Below, piece after piece: positions 1 through 8,392 of a DNA stretch of 63,426 nt. The notes under the pieces were generated by a model, which saw nothing but the letters and a program-made list of their open reading frames with translations, did not search any database and had not been told where the DNA came from. Source of the DNA: Herbaspirillum sp. RV1423 (GTDB lineage: Bacteria; Pseudomonadota; Gammaproteobacteria; Burkholderiales; Burkholderiaceae_D); the NCBI RefSeq assembly GCF_000577615.1, contig NZ_CBXX010000041.1:1-63426 (forward strand), read 5' to 3'. A program made the translations under genes and the position numbers. Every line of letters begins with the position of its first letter. Within the stretch, counting starts at the first letter, position 1.

Positions 1-2
1 AG

Positions 3-665
3 CATCATCTGATTGTGGCGCACGAGGTGACCAACATCGGGAGCGACCGGGATCAACTGCACTCAATGAGCCGGCAAGCGCAAGCCGCGACTGGCGCTAC
101 ATCGCTGACAGTCGTTGCTGATCGTGGTTACTTCAAAGGCGAAGAAATCCTGGCGTGCACACAAGCGGGCATCGATGTGATCGTGCCCAAGAACCTGACC
201 TCCAATGCCTCTGCTGAAGGTCGGTTTGGCAAAGCAGACTTCATTTACGACGCACGCGCCAACGAATATCAGTGTCCCGCCGGAGAGCGCTTGATATGGC
301 GCTTTACGAGCAAAGAGAAAGGGCTGAATTTGCACCGTTATTGGAGCTCGCATTGCCAGCAGTGCTCGCTCAAATCCGCATGCACGCCAAGTCCACAACG
401 GCGCGTGACACGATGGGAGCATGAGTCTGTACTGGAGGCCATGCAGGAGCGGCTGGAAAGGACGCCCGAGGCGATGCGGATTCGTCGCCAAACGGTTGAG
501 CATCCATTCGGCACCATCAAGGCATGGATGGGCGCGACACACTTCCTGACTAAAACCAAGGCCCGGGTGAGCACCGAGATGAGCTTGCATGTCCTGGCAT
601 ACAACATGAAACGGATGATCAATATACTCGGCGTAGGGGCATTGATGAAGGTGATGAGCGCATAG
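3..665 (+). CDS. IS1182-family transposase, C-terminal portion (5' end outside window)
   Basis: This is a DDE-type transposase that would catalyse cut-and-paste movement of the element. The reading frame is open to the left edge: the codons before the GTG at 15 read HHLIV, which continues smoothly into AHEVTN, so the gene starts outside the window. Visible landmarks are VADRGYFKGEE (a catalytic Asp region), a Cys-rich segment around residues 85-125 (CPAG, CQQC, CTPS) and the C-terminal HPFGTIKAWMGATHFL block that carries the last acidic/basic motif region. The family is recognised from these blocks. A decayed relative lies at about 60.0-60.5 kb on the minus strand. Whether the complete element is active cannot be judged here. 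Confidence 0.8.
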   Translation, partial: HHLIVAHEVTNIGSDRDQLHSMSRQAQAATGATSLTVVADRGYFKGEEILACTQAGIDVIVPKNLTSNASAEGRFGKADFIYDARANEYQCPAGERLIWRFTSKEKGLNLHRYWSSHCQQCSLKSACTPSPQRRVTRWEHESVLEAMQERLERTPEAMRIRRQTVEHPFGTIKAWMGATHFLTKTKARVSTEMSLHVLAYNMKRMINILGVGALMKVMSA

Positions 666-799
666 GCGCTCTTAGCGTCAGGAGATGTGTTTGGTGGCGG
701 CGACTTCCTAGAACAAGGAAAATCGCTGTCGCGTTGCAGGGCTCTATATCGACAACGATGTCGCGCTAAAATGACTTGGATATCGGCCGTCTAGATGGA

Positions 800-823
800 T
801 TCAGCGTTTTTACACAGCCTCGG
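800..823 (+). repeat. Terminal inverted repeat of the IS1182-type element
   Basis: The core TTTTTACACAGCCTCGG matches the reverse complement of 59892-59917 with few changes and resembles both ends of the small element at 52670-52818. It lies 135-158 bases after the transposase stop. In the minus-strand copy the distance from stop to the same motif is about 145-169 bases. Confidence 0.65.
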
Positions 824-853
824 CCAGGAGCCGCCGTTCAGTAACAGGGTAGT

Positions 854-1465
854 TTATGGCTTACGCGGCAATACAGCCAGCACATAGGCGATAAGTTTTT
901 CCAGACTCGCCGCCAACGGTTCCGACGCTGTATCGATGACGCACTCCGGCAGCTCAGGTGGCTCGTAGGGTGCACTGATACCTGTGAACTCACGAATTTC
1001 TCCTGCACGCGCCTTCTTGTACAAGCCCTTTGGATCGCGTGCTTCACAGGTCGCGAGATCGGCAGCGACATGAATTTCATGAAACGCCTGCTTGCAGCGC
1101 AAGCGTGCCTGCTCACGATCGGCACGATAAGGAGAAATAAAGGCGGTGATGCAGATCAGTCCTGCATCGGCAAACAAGGCAGCTACTTCGCTCACGCGGC
1201 GGATGTTCTCGCTCCTGTCTTGCGGGCTGAAACCGAGATTGGCATTGAGGCCGCTGCGCACATTGTCGCCATCAAGCACATAGCAGGAATAACCCCGCTC
1301 CATGAGCGCCTGTTCCAGCGCCATTGCTAGACTTGATTTTCCGGAGGCGGACAAGCCTGTCAGCCACAGCACTCCTCCAGCATGTCCGTAGTGTGCCTTG
1401 CGATCAGAGGCAGACAAGGCATGCGCGGTTGCAGTCAGGTTACGAATCTCTGGGGGCATAATCAT
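854..1465 (-). CDS. cysC: Adenylylsulfate (APS) kinase
   Basis: This cytoplasmic kinase phosphorylates APS to PAPS, the sulfate donor of sulfotransferases. The 203-residue protein has a P-loop GLSASGKSS near residue 37, the [10 protein letters not shown] substrate-binding block, and the [16 protein letters not shown] segment typical of CysC; the length fits a stand-alone kinase. I chose the ATG at 1465 (reading MIMPPEIRN), preceded by GAAAG, rather than far-upstream starts that would overlap the hydrolase gene. It is the last gene of a minus-strand run that begins with a TPR-sulfotransferase, and no sulfate adenylyltransferase genes are beside it. The context suggests dedicated PAPS supply for sulfation rather than cysteine synthesis. 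The enzyme call is firm; its role here is inference. Confidence 0.92.
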   Translation of the reverse strand: MIMPPEIRNLTATAHALSASDRKAHYGHAGGVLWLTGLSASGKSSLAMALEQALMERGYSCYVLDGDNVRSGLNANLGFSPQDRSENIRRVSEVAALFADAGLICITAFISPYRADREQARLRCKQAFHEIHVAADLATCEARDPKGLYKKARAGEIREFTGISAPYEPPELPECVIDTASEPLAASLEKLIAYVLAVLPRKP

Positions 1466-1508
1466 CTTTCGTAAGTGCCGGCATTGGTTGTCGATCCGGT
1501 TGCTCCGG

Positions 1509-2342
1509 CTACCAGGAACAAGGTAATTTGATGGAGAGCATCTCGGGCCACTTGCCAGCCCAGTCGCTTTCATGGTCCATGCCATCAACCACGCGCAACT
1601 GCGCACAGGCTCCGACGGCGGCGACAAAACTGCGTGTGACGGATGTCGGTACAACCTTGTCTGCGCCGCCACTGACGTGCAATTGAGGAACCGCGGCGAC
1701 CCGTCGCGCAACGTCGATGGCGTTGAGCGAGTCCGGCATCGGGCTGACCTGATGCAGGCGATTCACCGCGACATGATCGAGATTGCCCGCCACCGTGCGC
1801 AAGCTGGCGACATCATCTCGCCGAGCCGCGATCAGCACGGCCAATGCGCCGCCGCCCGAATAACCGACCAGATTGACGCGTTGCCCCGGCAGGCGATGCA
1901 GATAGTGCGTCACGGCGATGCTCATCGACGCCACGACTTCTTCGGCATAGCGTTTGTCGGTCCAGTATGTCACCGCGCAACGCGGATTGGCGGACATCGG
2001 TGTGAATTGGCAAGGCCGCGCCAGATAGACCACATTGGGAGCGGTGTCGGCAACAGCCAGACTCAAGCCCAAAGCACGACGTGGCGTGGGGTCGTCGGAC
2101 GGTTGATTCCGATTGCGCCAGGCTAGCCCGTCGCCTTCGATATACACGGTCAATGCCTGATCAGGGCGAGTGATGCGGGAATAGGTCGTCAGCATAAATG
2201 CACCGGCTTGCACCTGATCTCGTTGCAGGCCCACCGGCTGCGCCATGGCGTCGGCATGTGCGTTGGGATCATTGGCGCAAGCGGTCATCAGGCATGCCGC
2301 CAACAGTGTTGCCAACGCCGCCAGGCCGGAGTTACGTGTCAT
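1509..2342 (-). CDS. Lipoprotein with alpha/beta-hydrolase fold
   Basis: This is a probable cell-envelope serine hydrolase of 277 residues. The N-terminus is a lipoprotein signal with lipobox LMTAC (lipidated Cys at about residue 22). GYSGGG near residue 160 is a nucleophile elbow, SGGADKVVP carries a likely acid-region Asp, and GMDHESDW near the end supplies a catalytic His candidate. Its ATG overlaps the stop of the upstream gene by four bases (ATGA), so the two are translationally coupled. It sits between a glycosyltransferase-like protein and APS kinase, so it may trim or deacylate a surface structure, but its substrate is unknown. A lipase/esterase or peptidase role is equally possible. 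Confidence 0.75.
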   Translation of the reverse strand: MTRNSGLAALATLLAACLMTACANDPNAHADAMAQPVGLQRDQVQAGAFMLTTYSRITRPDQALTVYIEGDGLAWRNRNQPSDDPTPRRALGLSLAVADTAPNVVYLARPCQFTPMSANPRCAVTYWTDKRYAEEVVASMSIAVTHYLHRLPGQRVNLVGYSGGGALAVLIAARRDDVASLRTVAGNLDHVAVNRLHQVSPMPDSLNAIDVARRVAAVPQLHVSGGADKVVPTSVTRSFVAAVGACAQLRVVDGMDHESDWAGKWPEMLSIKLPCSW

Positions 2343-3517
2343 GGCGCACCGTCGCGCAGTTTGCCTAGTTCAGCAGAAACGGATTGCAGTACCGGCCCCC
2401 ATTCTCCCCGTGTTTGCTGGCGGAACAGACGCACCGAGGGATACCAAGGCGTGTCGTCGCGCTGAAGCAGCCAGCGCCAGTCGGGCACGAACGGTAGCAT
2501 CACCCACGCCGGACAGCCGAGCGCACCGGCCAGATGCACCGGCGACGAATCGACCGATATCAGCACATCGAGCAGCGTCAGGATGGCGGCGGTATCTTCA
2601 AAATCGCGGATCTCTTCGCTCAGCGACACCAGCGGCATGCCAGTCGGAGGTGTTGCGCTCTGCGCGGCGGCAGAGCCCTTTTGCAGCGCAACGAAAGTGA
2701 CGCCCTCCTGCGCCAGCGGCGCCAGATCGGACAGCGCCATCGACCGGCGCGAATCATTGGTATGCGCAGGCCGCCCGGCCCACACCAGGCCGACCAGCGG
2801 CCGCGGCAACGAGGCCAGGCGCGCTCGCCATTTGTCGACGCGCGCCGGATCGGCGCTCAGATAATTGGTGCTGCCCGGCAGATCACTCAATTGCAGGCCC
2901 AGCGCCAGCGGCAGGCTCATCAGTTCGCAATGGAAGTCGAATGCCGGAGGAATCGTTCCCAAGGGGATGATGTCGTGATAACCAGCGCAACGTTTGGCCA
3001 GCGCGTAGCTGTCTGCATTGACTTCCAGAATCACGCGCGCGCCGCTGCGCTCGCGCGCCCAGGCCACCGTGCGCAGGAACTGGAAGGTATCGCCGTATCC
3101 TTGCTCGTCATGGATCAGCAGAGTCTTGCCTTGGATCGACTGCCCTTCCCAACGCGGACGCTGCACATGCCGGCCGATCATGGTCGTGTGTTCCATCTTG
3201 TAACGGAACCGGTATTCACGCCAGCCGCGCGCGAACTCTCCCTGCTGCAGCAGAATTTCCGCCAGATCGAAACGTGCCCCCATGTCGCCTGGAGTAGCGC
3301 GCACGATCATCTCCAGAATCTGCCGGGATTCATCGATCCTTCCTTGCGGACGAATCGCGAAGACCAATTGCCTCCATAACGGAATCGGCCCCGCTCCGGA
3401 AGCCAGCGCCGCGCGCAACAATGATTCAGCGTCGGAAAAGCGTTCCTCGCTGAGCAAGGCGTTCGCCTGCTGTTGAATCGCCGCGTAGTCGATCTGTGAT
3501 GCTGATGGCGCAGTCAT
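2339..3517 (-). CDS. TPR protein with GT9/heptosyltransferase-like glycosyltransferase domain
   Basis: This is a putative cytoplasmic glycosyltransferase of 392 residues. Residues 10-100 form TPR-like helical pairs (for example FDLAEILLQQGEFARGWREY). Residues 130-385 resemble family 9 glycosyltransferases: EQGYGDTFQFLR at about 138, GLVWAGRPAHTNDSRRS at about 240, SVDSSPVHLAGALG at about 322, and a late DWRWLL...WYPSVRLFRQ block seen in TPR-linked transferases. Four-base ATGA overlaps at both ends couple it to the sulfotransferase upstream and the lipoprotein downstream. The combination next to an autotransporter suggests glycosylation of a Ser/Thr/Asn-rich passenger. Acceptor and sugar are not shown by the sequence. 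Confidence 0.75.
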   Translation of the reverse strand: MTAPSASQIDYAAIQQQANALLSEERFSDAESLLRAALASGAGPIPLWRQLVFAIRPQGRIDESRQILEMIVRATPGDMGARFDLAEILLQQGEFARGWREYRFRYKMEHTTMIGRHVQRPRWEGQSIQGKTLLIHDEQGYGDTFQFLRTVAWARERSGARVILEVNADSYALAKRCAGYHDIIPLGTIPPAFDFHCELMSLPLALGLQLSDLPGSTNYLSADPARVDKWRARLASLPRPLVGLVWAGRPAHTNDSRRSMALSDLAPLAQEGVTFVALQKGSAAAQSATPPTGMPLVSLSEEIRDFEDTAAILTLLDVLISVDSSPVHLAGALGCPAWVMLPFVPDWRWLLQRDDTPWYPSVRLFRQQTRGEWGPVLQSVSAELGKLRDGAP

Positions 3518-5622
3518 GGCGCGTCTTCAGCCGGTTGTTCGATACCAAGCGCATTGAGCAAAGGCCCGAGATAAGCGGCATGCCGACGCCAGCGCCCCTT
3601 CGAGGTGGAATAAATCGGCTGTCGCACCTGGCTCACGCTGGCGGTACGCACAATACGGCGGGTCTTGTGGAAACTCAGGCAGGCGTCGTCCCACGGCATG
3701 CCGACAAAGGAAATCATGCGACGTGCTTCGCCTTCCAGATTGTCCACCACGCTTTCATAATCGACTTCAAGGAAACGATCTGCTGGCGATACCTTGCGCA
3801 GACTTTCCATCAGGGCCTGATACTCGAGATGAAATGCGCCAAGCTCATCGAGGCGATAGGCAAATAGCTGCTCGCCGGCAAAGTGTTTGCTGTAACAGGA
3901 CAGGCAGGTGTCCACCGGGTTACGACGGCAATGGATGATGCGCGCGCCGGAGAGAACCAGCGGAATCAATCCGGCATACAAAAAATTGGCCGGCATCTTG
4001 TCGACCAGGCGCAGAGCATTCGGTGCCAGGCCATCGATACGTGACAAGTAATCACGGCCGATGCGCGCAAAATCCTCCTTGTTCCAGCGCGCGATGTCAT
4101 CCGGAAAAATCCCGGCCAGCTCCACGGCATGGCGCAAAGCGCTCAATTCTCCCGCGCCATGAATAGCAGGATGCGATGCGAGGATCTGTTCTACCAGCGT
4201 CGTACCTGAACGCGGCATGCCGATGATGAAAACCGGGCGCTCCGATGCGGCGCCGGCGTCCTTGAATTTTTGCATCAGCGCCGGCGTAAAGGCAGCGGCG
4301 ATTTTTTGCATCCATTCACCGGTCCGGGCTGCGTCATAGCTGAAGCTGGCTCGCTTGAGGGCATTGCCTTTGTCCAGATGAAAAAAGGCCCGCTCCGAAT
4401 TTCCCGTATCGAGATAGGCTTTACCCAGTGCGAAATGCAGGCTCATCTGATCGCTGACTGCCGGCTTGACCGCGCGTACGAGCGCGGCTTCCATAGCGGC
4501 GATATCCGGATCGTCCGTACGATATGTCTTGCTGTCTGAGCGCGCCGCCATCACGCGCACCGACCCGGGAAACCGCTCCAGCGTACGATCAAAGGCGGCG
4601 ATCGCTTCCTCCTTGTTGCCGGTTTCCATCAATAAGACTGCACGTGCCGCCAATGCTTGTTCCGCCACCGTACCCGGCAGCGTCGCGGCACGATCAAAAG
4701 CCAGCGCGGCCTCATCGTGCAGCCCCAGCGCCTGCAGCACCTTGCCCAGCACGTTGTGTGCATTGGCGCTGTCGGGCGCAATAGTCAGCGCCTGACGCAC
4801 GCAAGCCAAGGCGTCGTGGTAGTGCTCACCGTTGACCAGCAACTGCGCGCGCGCAGTCAACCCACCGGCATGCTGCGGCGCGAACGCCAGAAGTGCATCG
4901 ATCCAGCGTTGCGCATCGGCATAGCGCATGCGCGACATCTCGATCTGCGCCAGATTGAAATAGGCATCCACCAATTGCGGATTGATGTCGATCGCCTGTT
5001 CGGCGGAAGCAACAGCCTCGTCGAAACGGCCGAGGTCGTTTAATAGAAAGGCCAGATTGCTATGCACTTCAGCATAGTCTGGGCGCAGTGCCAACGCACG
5101 CCGGTAACACTCCTGCGCCTGGTCGAGTTGATCCAGGCGCTTATAAGTGTTGGCGAGATTGTTAAACGCCTCGGGGTTATCCGGTTGCAGCGATACGACG
5201 CGTTGCAGACATTCCAGACTGGCTTCAAATTTGCCGCTCTCCTGAAGAATGATGCCCAGATTATTCCAGGCGGCGATCAGTTGCGGCTCTTGTTCGACTG
5301 CACGCCGCGCCACTTGCTCAGCTTCCGTCAGCAAGCCTTTTTGGCGGCACATTTCAGCAAGGTTACTGCGATACGTTGCGGGCACAGCCGGAAACAGGCA
5401 AGCCTTGCGCAAGTAATCGATGGCCAGGTCGGGTTTGCCGTAGGCATGCGCCATCAGTCCCAGCAAATGGAAAGCATCCGGTTGCTGCGGCAAGACTTGC
5501 AAGACGCGCAGGCACAATTGTTCAGCTTGCTGCGCCTGCCCCGCATTCCAATGCGTGTAGGCCTGATTCAGCGCATCCGGAATGGTGAGCTGCTGAGCGA
5601 CAGGGTAATTATTGTTCTTCAA
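3514..5622 (-). CDS. TPR-repeat protein fused to a sulfotransferase domain
   Basis: This protein of about 702 residues would transfer sulfate from PAPS to an acceptor. Residues 10-370 are a run of tetratricopeptide repeats (for example AWNNLGIILQESGKFEASLE). The C-terminal third is a Sulfotransfer_3-type domain: the 5'-phosphosulfate loop GMPRSGTTLVEQIL at about 468, the 3'-phosphate site RRNPVDTCLSCY at about 566, and a late KTRRIVRTASVSQVRQP block. I favour the TTG at 5622 because GGAG stands five bases upstream; another TTG at 5706 has no such site. It is the first gene of the minus-strand operon that ends with APS kinase, and it is divergent from an autotransporter gene. TPR arrays suit a repetitive protein acceptor, but this is inference. 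Confidence 0.85.
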   Translation of the reverse strand: MKNNNYPVAQQLTIPDALNQAYTHWNAGQAQQAEQLCLRVLQVLPQQPDAFHLLGLMAHAYGKPDLAIDYLRKACLFPAVPATYRSNLAEMCRQKGLLTEAEQVARRAVEQEPQLIAAWNNLGIILQESGKFEASLECLQRVVSLQPDNPEAFNNLANTYKRLDQLDQAQECYRRALALRPDYAEVHSNLAFLLNDLGRFDEAVASAEQAIDINPQLVDAYFNLAQIEMSRMRYADAQRWIDALLAFAPQHAGGLTARAQLLVNGEHYHDALACVRQALTIAPDSANAHNVLGKVLQALGLHDEAALAFDRAATLPGTVAEQALAARAVLLMETGNKEEAIAAFDRTLERFPGSVRVMAARSDSKTYRTDDPDIAAMEAALVRAVKPAVSDQMSLHFALGKAYLDTGNSERAFFHLDKGNALKRASFSYDAARTGEWMQKIAAAFTPALMQKFKDAGAASERPVFIIGMPRSGTTLVEQILASHPAIHGAGELSALRHAVELAGIFPDDIARWNKEDFARIGRDYLSRIDGLAPNALRLVDKMPANFLYAGLIPLVLSGARIIHCRRNPVDTCLSCYSKHFAGEQLFAYRLDELGAFHLEYQALMESLRKVSPADRFLEVDYESVVDNLEGEARRMISFVGMPWDDACLSFHKTRRIVRTASVSQVRQPIYSTSKGRWRRHAAYLGPLLNALGIEQPAEDAP

Positions 5623-5782
5623 AAATACTCCACGGCAACAAAATCGTAAACGAGGAACCGGATTGATTTTTCGTAAAAATCTCCTCGCCAGGAAAATTCC
5701 TTTCAAATCTTATCTAGAACCTACTGGATTATCACGCATCCTCGCGGGCGGATGAAACTGGCAAAAATCACGCAAAAGAACA

Positions 5783-5799
5783 AAATTCTGAGAGAATTT
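5783..5799. promoter_or_regulatory. 17-bp inverted repeat in divergent promoter region
   Basis: AAATTCT-GAG-AGAATTT is a perfect palindrome with 7-bp arms in the AT-rich space between the TPR-sulfotransferase operon and the autotransporter. It could be an operator coordinating both directions. No regulator gene is adjacent. Confidence 0.4.
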
Positions 5800-5872
5800 A
5801 GTCGAATATTTTCTAAATCGCAACTTTAAGAGGGGCGCTGCCGTAAAAGTGGCGTGAAAAGGAAGAAAAATC

Positions 5873-8278
5873 ATGAAAAAACCGCGGTTTAACAGAGTGA
5901 GCCTCGCAGTAAGCGGCGCGATCTCAATGTGGGCTTTGTCAATGCCCCTCCCTAGTTATGCGACTGCCACTTACACGTTTAGCAGTAACACGACAGTCGT
6001 TGGTTCAACGTCAGCGACGGTTCTATGGAACGGTGGCAACTTTATTCTAACCAACGCGGGGACGCTGGTTAGCAATTCCAATCAGACTATCTTGACCGCC
6101 ACAGGTACAGTCGGGACGCTCAACAACGCCGGGGCCATTATCAGCGCGGTCAATCACGGTGTCGACAATACCGGGACGATGACATCGTTCATTAATAGTG
6201 GGTATATCTCTGGAGTCGGGGCCGGTATCAGCAACACTGGCACGATCGGTACGTTGACCAACACAGGCACCATTAACGGCACGGTCAGTCACGGCATCGA
6301 TAATAGCGGAACGATGTCGTCCCTTGTCAACAGCGGTTATATCGCGGGGGCATCAACCGGCATTTATAATGCCAATGGCACGATCGGATCATTGACCAAC
6401 AGCGGCACCATCGTCGGCGGTATTTACAATGGCGGCACCATCACCGCATTGACCAATTCGGGATTGATCAGAAGCGTCAGCAGCGGGTCGTCAGCCTTGG
6501 CATTTGTGGCCGGCAGTTCGATTGGCAGCTTGACCAATACCGGGACCATCGCCAGCGATATCAATAATTCTTCGACGCAGGCGCTCACCATCAATGGTGG
6601 TAGTGGCGCCACCTTCGGAACCTTGACCGGATTCAACGGCGGCATTGGTGCGATCCACAATACCTCATCCAATGTCGTCTTTGCGTCCGGCAATCAGTAC
6701 CTGAATGACAATATCGATGTCGGCACGCATACGGTGAGTAATCTTGCCGGCGCCCTGCAAGTCAATAATACGATCACCATTACAGGCAACTATGTGCAAG
6801 CGGCTGGGGCCAACCTATTGATCGGCGTTGCCAACGGCGCTATAGCTAGCGGTGTGGTCGGTACCGACAGTGGTTATGGTCGCCTGGTGGCGACGGGTAA
6901 CGCCACATTCGATGCCGGTTCCAGTGTGGTGCTCAAACCGATCACCACGTATAGTTTTGCGCAAGGGCAAAAGTTTGTGGTGGTGCAGGCCGCCACTGCC
7001 AACTACAATGCCGGCGCACTGAACTATTCTGCGACCGGCTACGACGGTGTCGTGACAGGCGCCAGCGTTGTAGACAGTGGCAACGCCGCTCTGACAGATC
7101 TGATCCTGACCTTGGGCGCCAGATCATCAGGATCCACTAGTCCGATCCTCCGCGCCACGAGCAACGATGCCGTTTCCTCGCTCAATGGTTTGTTCCGCTA
7201 CAACGGCACCGATGCCAACGTGCTCAATATGTATAACGCGGCGGTGGCGCTCGGCTCCACTGCCGAGGCCAATCGCGCCGGTGCACAATTAAGCCCGGCC
7301 GCCAATACTGCTTCGGCCATCCAGTCTGCGCAGGTGACAACACAAGCAGTACTCAACGTCACGTCATCGCACGTCGACACTTTACGGACAGCGCAAGCCT
7401 CTGGTAGTGGCGTCTCGACCGGCGAACGCGCCAGCGATATTGCGCTGTGGGGTCAGGCTTTCGGCGGACAGGCGAACCAGGGAAATCGTGCAGCCGGTAG
7501 CGGCTATCGCGCTGGCTACAGTGGTTTGCTGATCGGCGCCGATACGGCACTCAATGATCAATGGCGTGTCGGTGGCGTGTTCAGCTATGCCGACACGTCG
7601 GTCAACAGCGGCGGCGACAACACCGGCAGCTCGGCGCACATCAAAGGGTACGGATTGACCGGCTACGGCGGCTATACGGCTGAGAGCTGGTATCTGAATC
7701 TGTCGGGGGGCATCGTCCGGCAAAAGTACAACACGCTGCGCAACGTCAGCTATACCGGCTTCAGCGGCAACGCTGCCGGCCAGTTCGACGGCACGCAATA
7801 TGTTGCGTCGGTGCAGGCAGGCTATCCCATCAAACTCGACGCCATGACAACGCTCACGCCGATTGCCGGCCTGACCTACAGCCGCATGACGCAGGATGCC
7901 TATACCGAAACCGGCAGCGTTGCCGCCTTGCGGGTCAACTCCGGCAGCACATCCTCGCTGAAGAGCGATCTGGGTGCGAAGCTGGAACGCTCTTTCAAGA
8001 CTTCGTTTGGCGAGATCACACCGTCGGCGCAACTGAGCTGGCGGCATGAGTATCGCGACACCAGCGTGCAATCGGTCGCAAACTTCGCCGCCGACACCAG
8101 CGGTGCTACCAGCTTCACCACGCAAGGTGCGGCAGCAAACACCAACACAGGCGTGCTGGTGCTGGGCGCAACGCTGGCGCGCAGCCAGAATCTGACTCTC
8201 GCGGCGCGTTATACACTTGAAGCGGCACGTGGCTATACCGCACAAACTGCTGACGTGCGTTTGCGATATCAGTTCTGA
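5873..8278 (+). CDS. Autotransporter (type Va) with NSG/NTG-repeat passenger
   Basis: This surface protein of 801 residues crosses the outer membrane through its own beta-barrel. A Sec signal peptide ends near PSYA (residue 30). The passenger (about 31-500) is low in charged residues and rich in Asn, Thr, Ser and Gly, with repeated (N)(S/T)GTI/M units and a 45-residue direct repeat. The last 275 or so residues form the autotransporter barrel, starting near IALWGQAFGG and ending in VRLRYQF with the terminal Phe expected for BAM recognition. AGGA precedes the ATG. It is divergent from the sulfotransferase/glycosyltransferase operon, making it the obvious candidate substrate. There is no protease or lipase motif in the passenger, so adhesion is the likeliest role. 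Confidence 0.88.
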   Translation: MKKPRFNRVSLAVSGAISMWALSMPLPSYATATYTFSSNTTVVGSTSATVLWNGGNFILTNAGTLVSNSNQTILTATGTVGTLNNAGAIISAVNHGVDNTGTMTSFINSGYISGVGAGISNTGTIGTLTNTGTINGTVSHGIDNSGTMSSLVNSGYIAGASTGIYNANGTIGSLTNSGTIVGGIYNGGTITALTNSGLIRSVSSGSSALAFVAGSSIGSLTNTGTIASDINNSSTQALTINGGSGATFGTLTGFNGGIGAIHNTSSNVVFASGNQYLNDNIDVGTHTVSNLAGALQVNNTITITGNYVQAAGANLLIGVANGAIASGVVGTDSGYGRLVATGNATFDAGSSVVLKPITTYSFAQGQKFVVVQAATANYNAGALNYSATGYDGVVTGASVVDSGNAALTDLILTLGARSSGSTSPILRATSNDAVSSLNGLFRYNGTDANVLNMYNAAVALGSTAEANRAGAQLSPAANTASAIQSAQVTTQAVLNVTSSHVDTLRTAQASGSGVSTGERASDIALWGQAFGGQANQGNRAAGSGYRAGYSGLLIGADTALNDQWRVGGVFSYADTSVNSGGDNTGSSAHIKGYGLTGYGGYTAESWYLNLSGGIVRQKYNTLRNVSYTGFSGNAAGQFDGTQYVASVQAGYPIKLDAMTTLTPIAGLTYSRMTQDAYTETGSVAALRVNSGSTSSLKSDLGAKLERSFKTSFGEITPSAQLSWRHEYRDTSVQSVANFAADTSGATSFTTQGAAANTNTGVLVLGATLARSQNLTLAARYTLEAARGYTAQTADVRLRYQF
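6149..6418 (+). repeat. Two 135-bp direct repeats in the autotransporter passenger
   Basis: Residues 93-137 and 138-182 are diverged tandem copies (VNHGVDNTGTM... and VSHGIDNSGTM...). Shorter NSGTI-like units continue to about residue 225. Such repeats build parallel beta-helix rungs and can vary in number. Confidence 0.75.
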
Positions 8279-8308
8279 TCGTTGAGTTGATTTCACAATC
8301 AGCAAAAA

Positions 8309-8392
8309 GGAAAGCCGCATAACTGAACTGACCCCAAAGGTTGGACTTTTGTCCAACTCTTTGGGGTCAGTTCAAACGCGGCTTTCTTTTTT
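8309..8392 (+). terminator. Strong nested hairpin terminator built on IS3-like ends
   Basis: The outer stem AAAGCCGC (8311-8318) pairs with GCGGCTTT (8378-8385), followed by CTTTTTT. Inside it, the 23-base segment 8324-8346 and the 24-base segment 8351-8374 pair almost perfectly (one extra base) around a TTTT loop. The inner arms (TGAACTGACCCCAAA...GTTGGAC) resemble IS3/IS150-group termini placed head to head. It ends transcription of the autotransporter gene. Confidence 0.8.

Larger units (their letters stand above)
1..830 (+). mobile_element. IS1182-type insertion sequence, 3' part cut by the window edge
   Basis: The segment holds the C-terminal part of a transposase (stop at 665), about 135 bases of non-coding tail, and a probable terminal inverted repeat at 800-823. 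The same end sequence occurs at 59892-59917 and at both ends of a small element near 52.7 kb, which supports reading it as an IS terminus. The other end of the element lies outside the window. Confidence 0.75.

Noticed and set aside
63..622. Long minus-strand frames opposite the transposase
   Set aside because: They are antisense shadows; the plus-strand frame has clear transposase motifs.
1070..2700. Plus-strand frames opposite the cysC, hydrolase and GT9-like genes
   Set aside because: Compositional shadows of well-supported minus-strand genes with four-base overlaps.
5706..5872. Riboswitch or structured RNA in the leader of the autotransporter
   Set aside because: Only one 17-bp palindrome is visible; no conserved multi-helix pattern could be recognised by eye.
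6424..6693. Frames antisense to the autotransporter passengers
   Set aside because: Regular codon repeats of the passenger create open antisense frames; no start signals are present.
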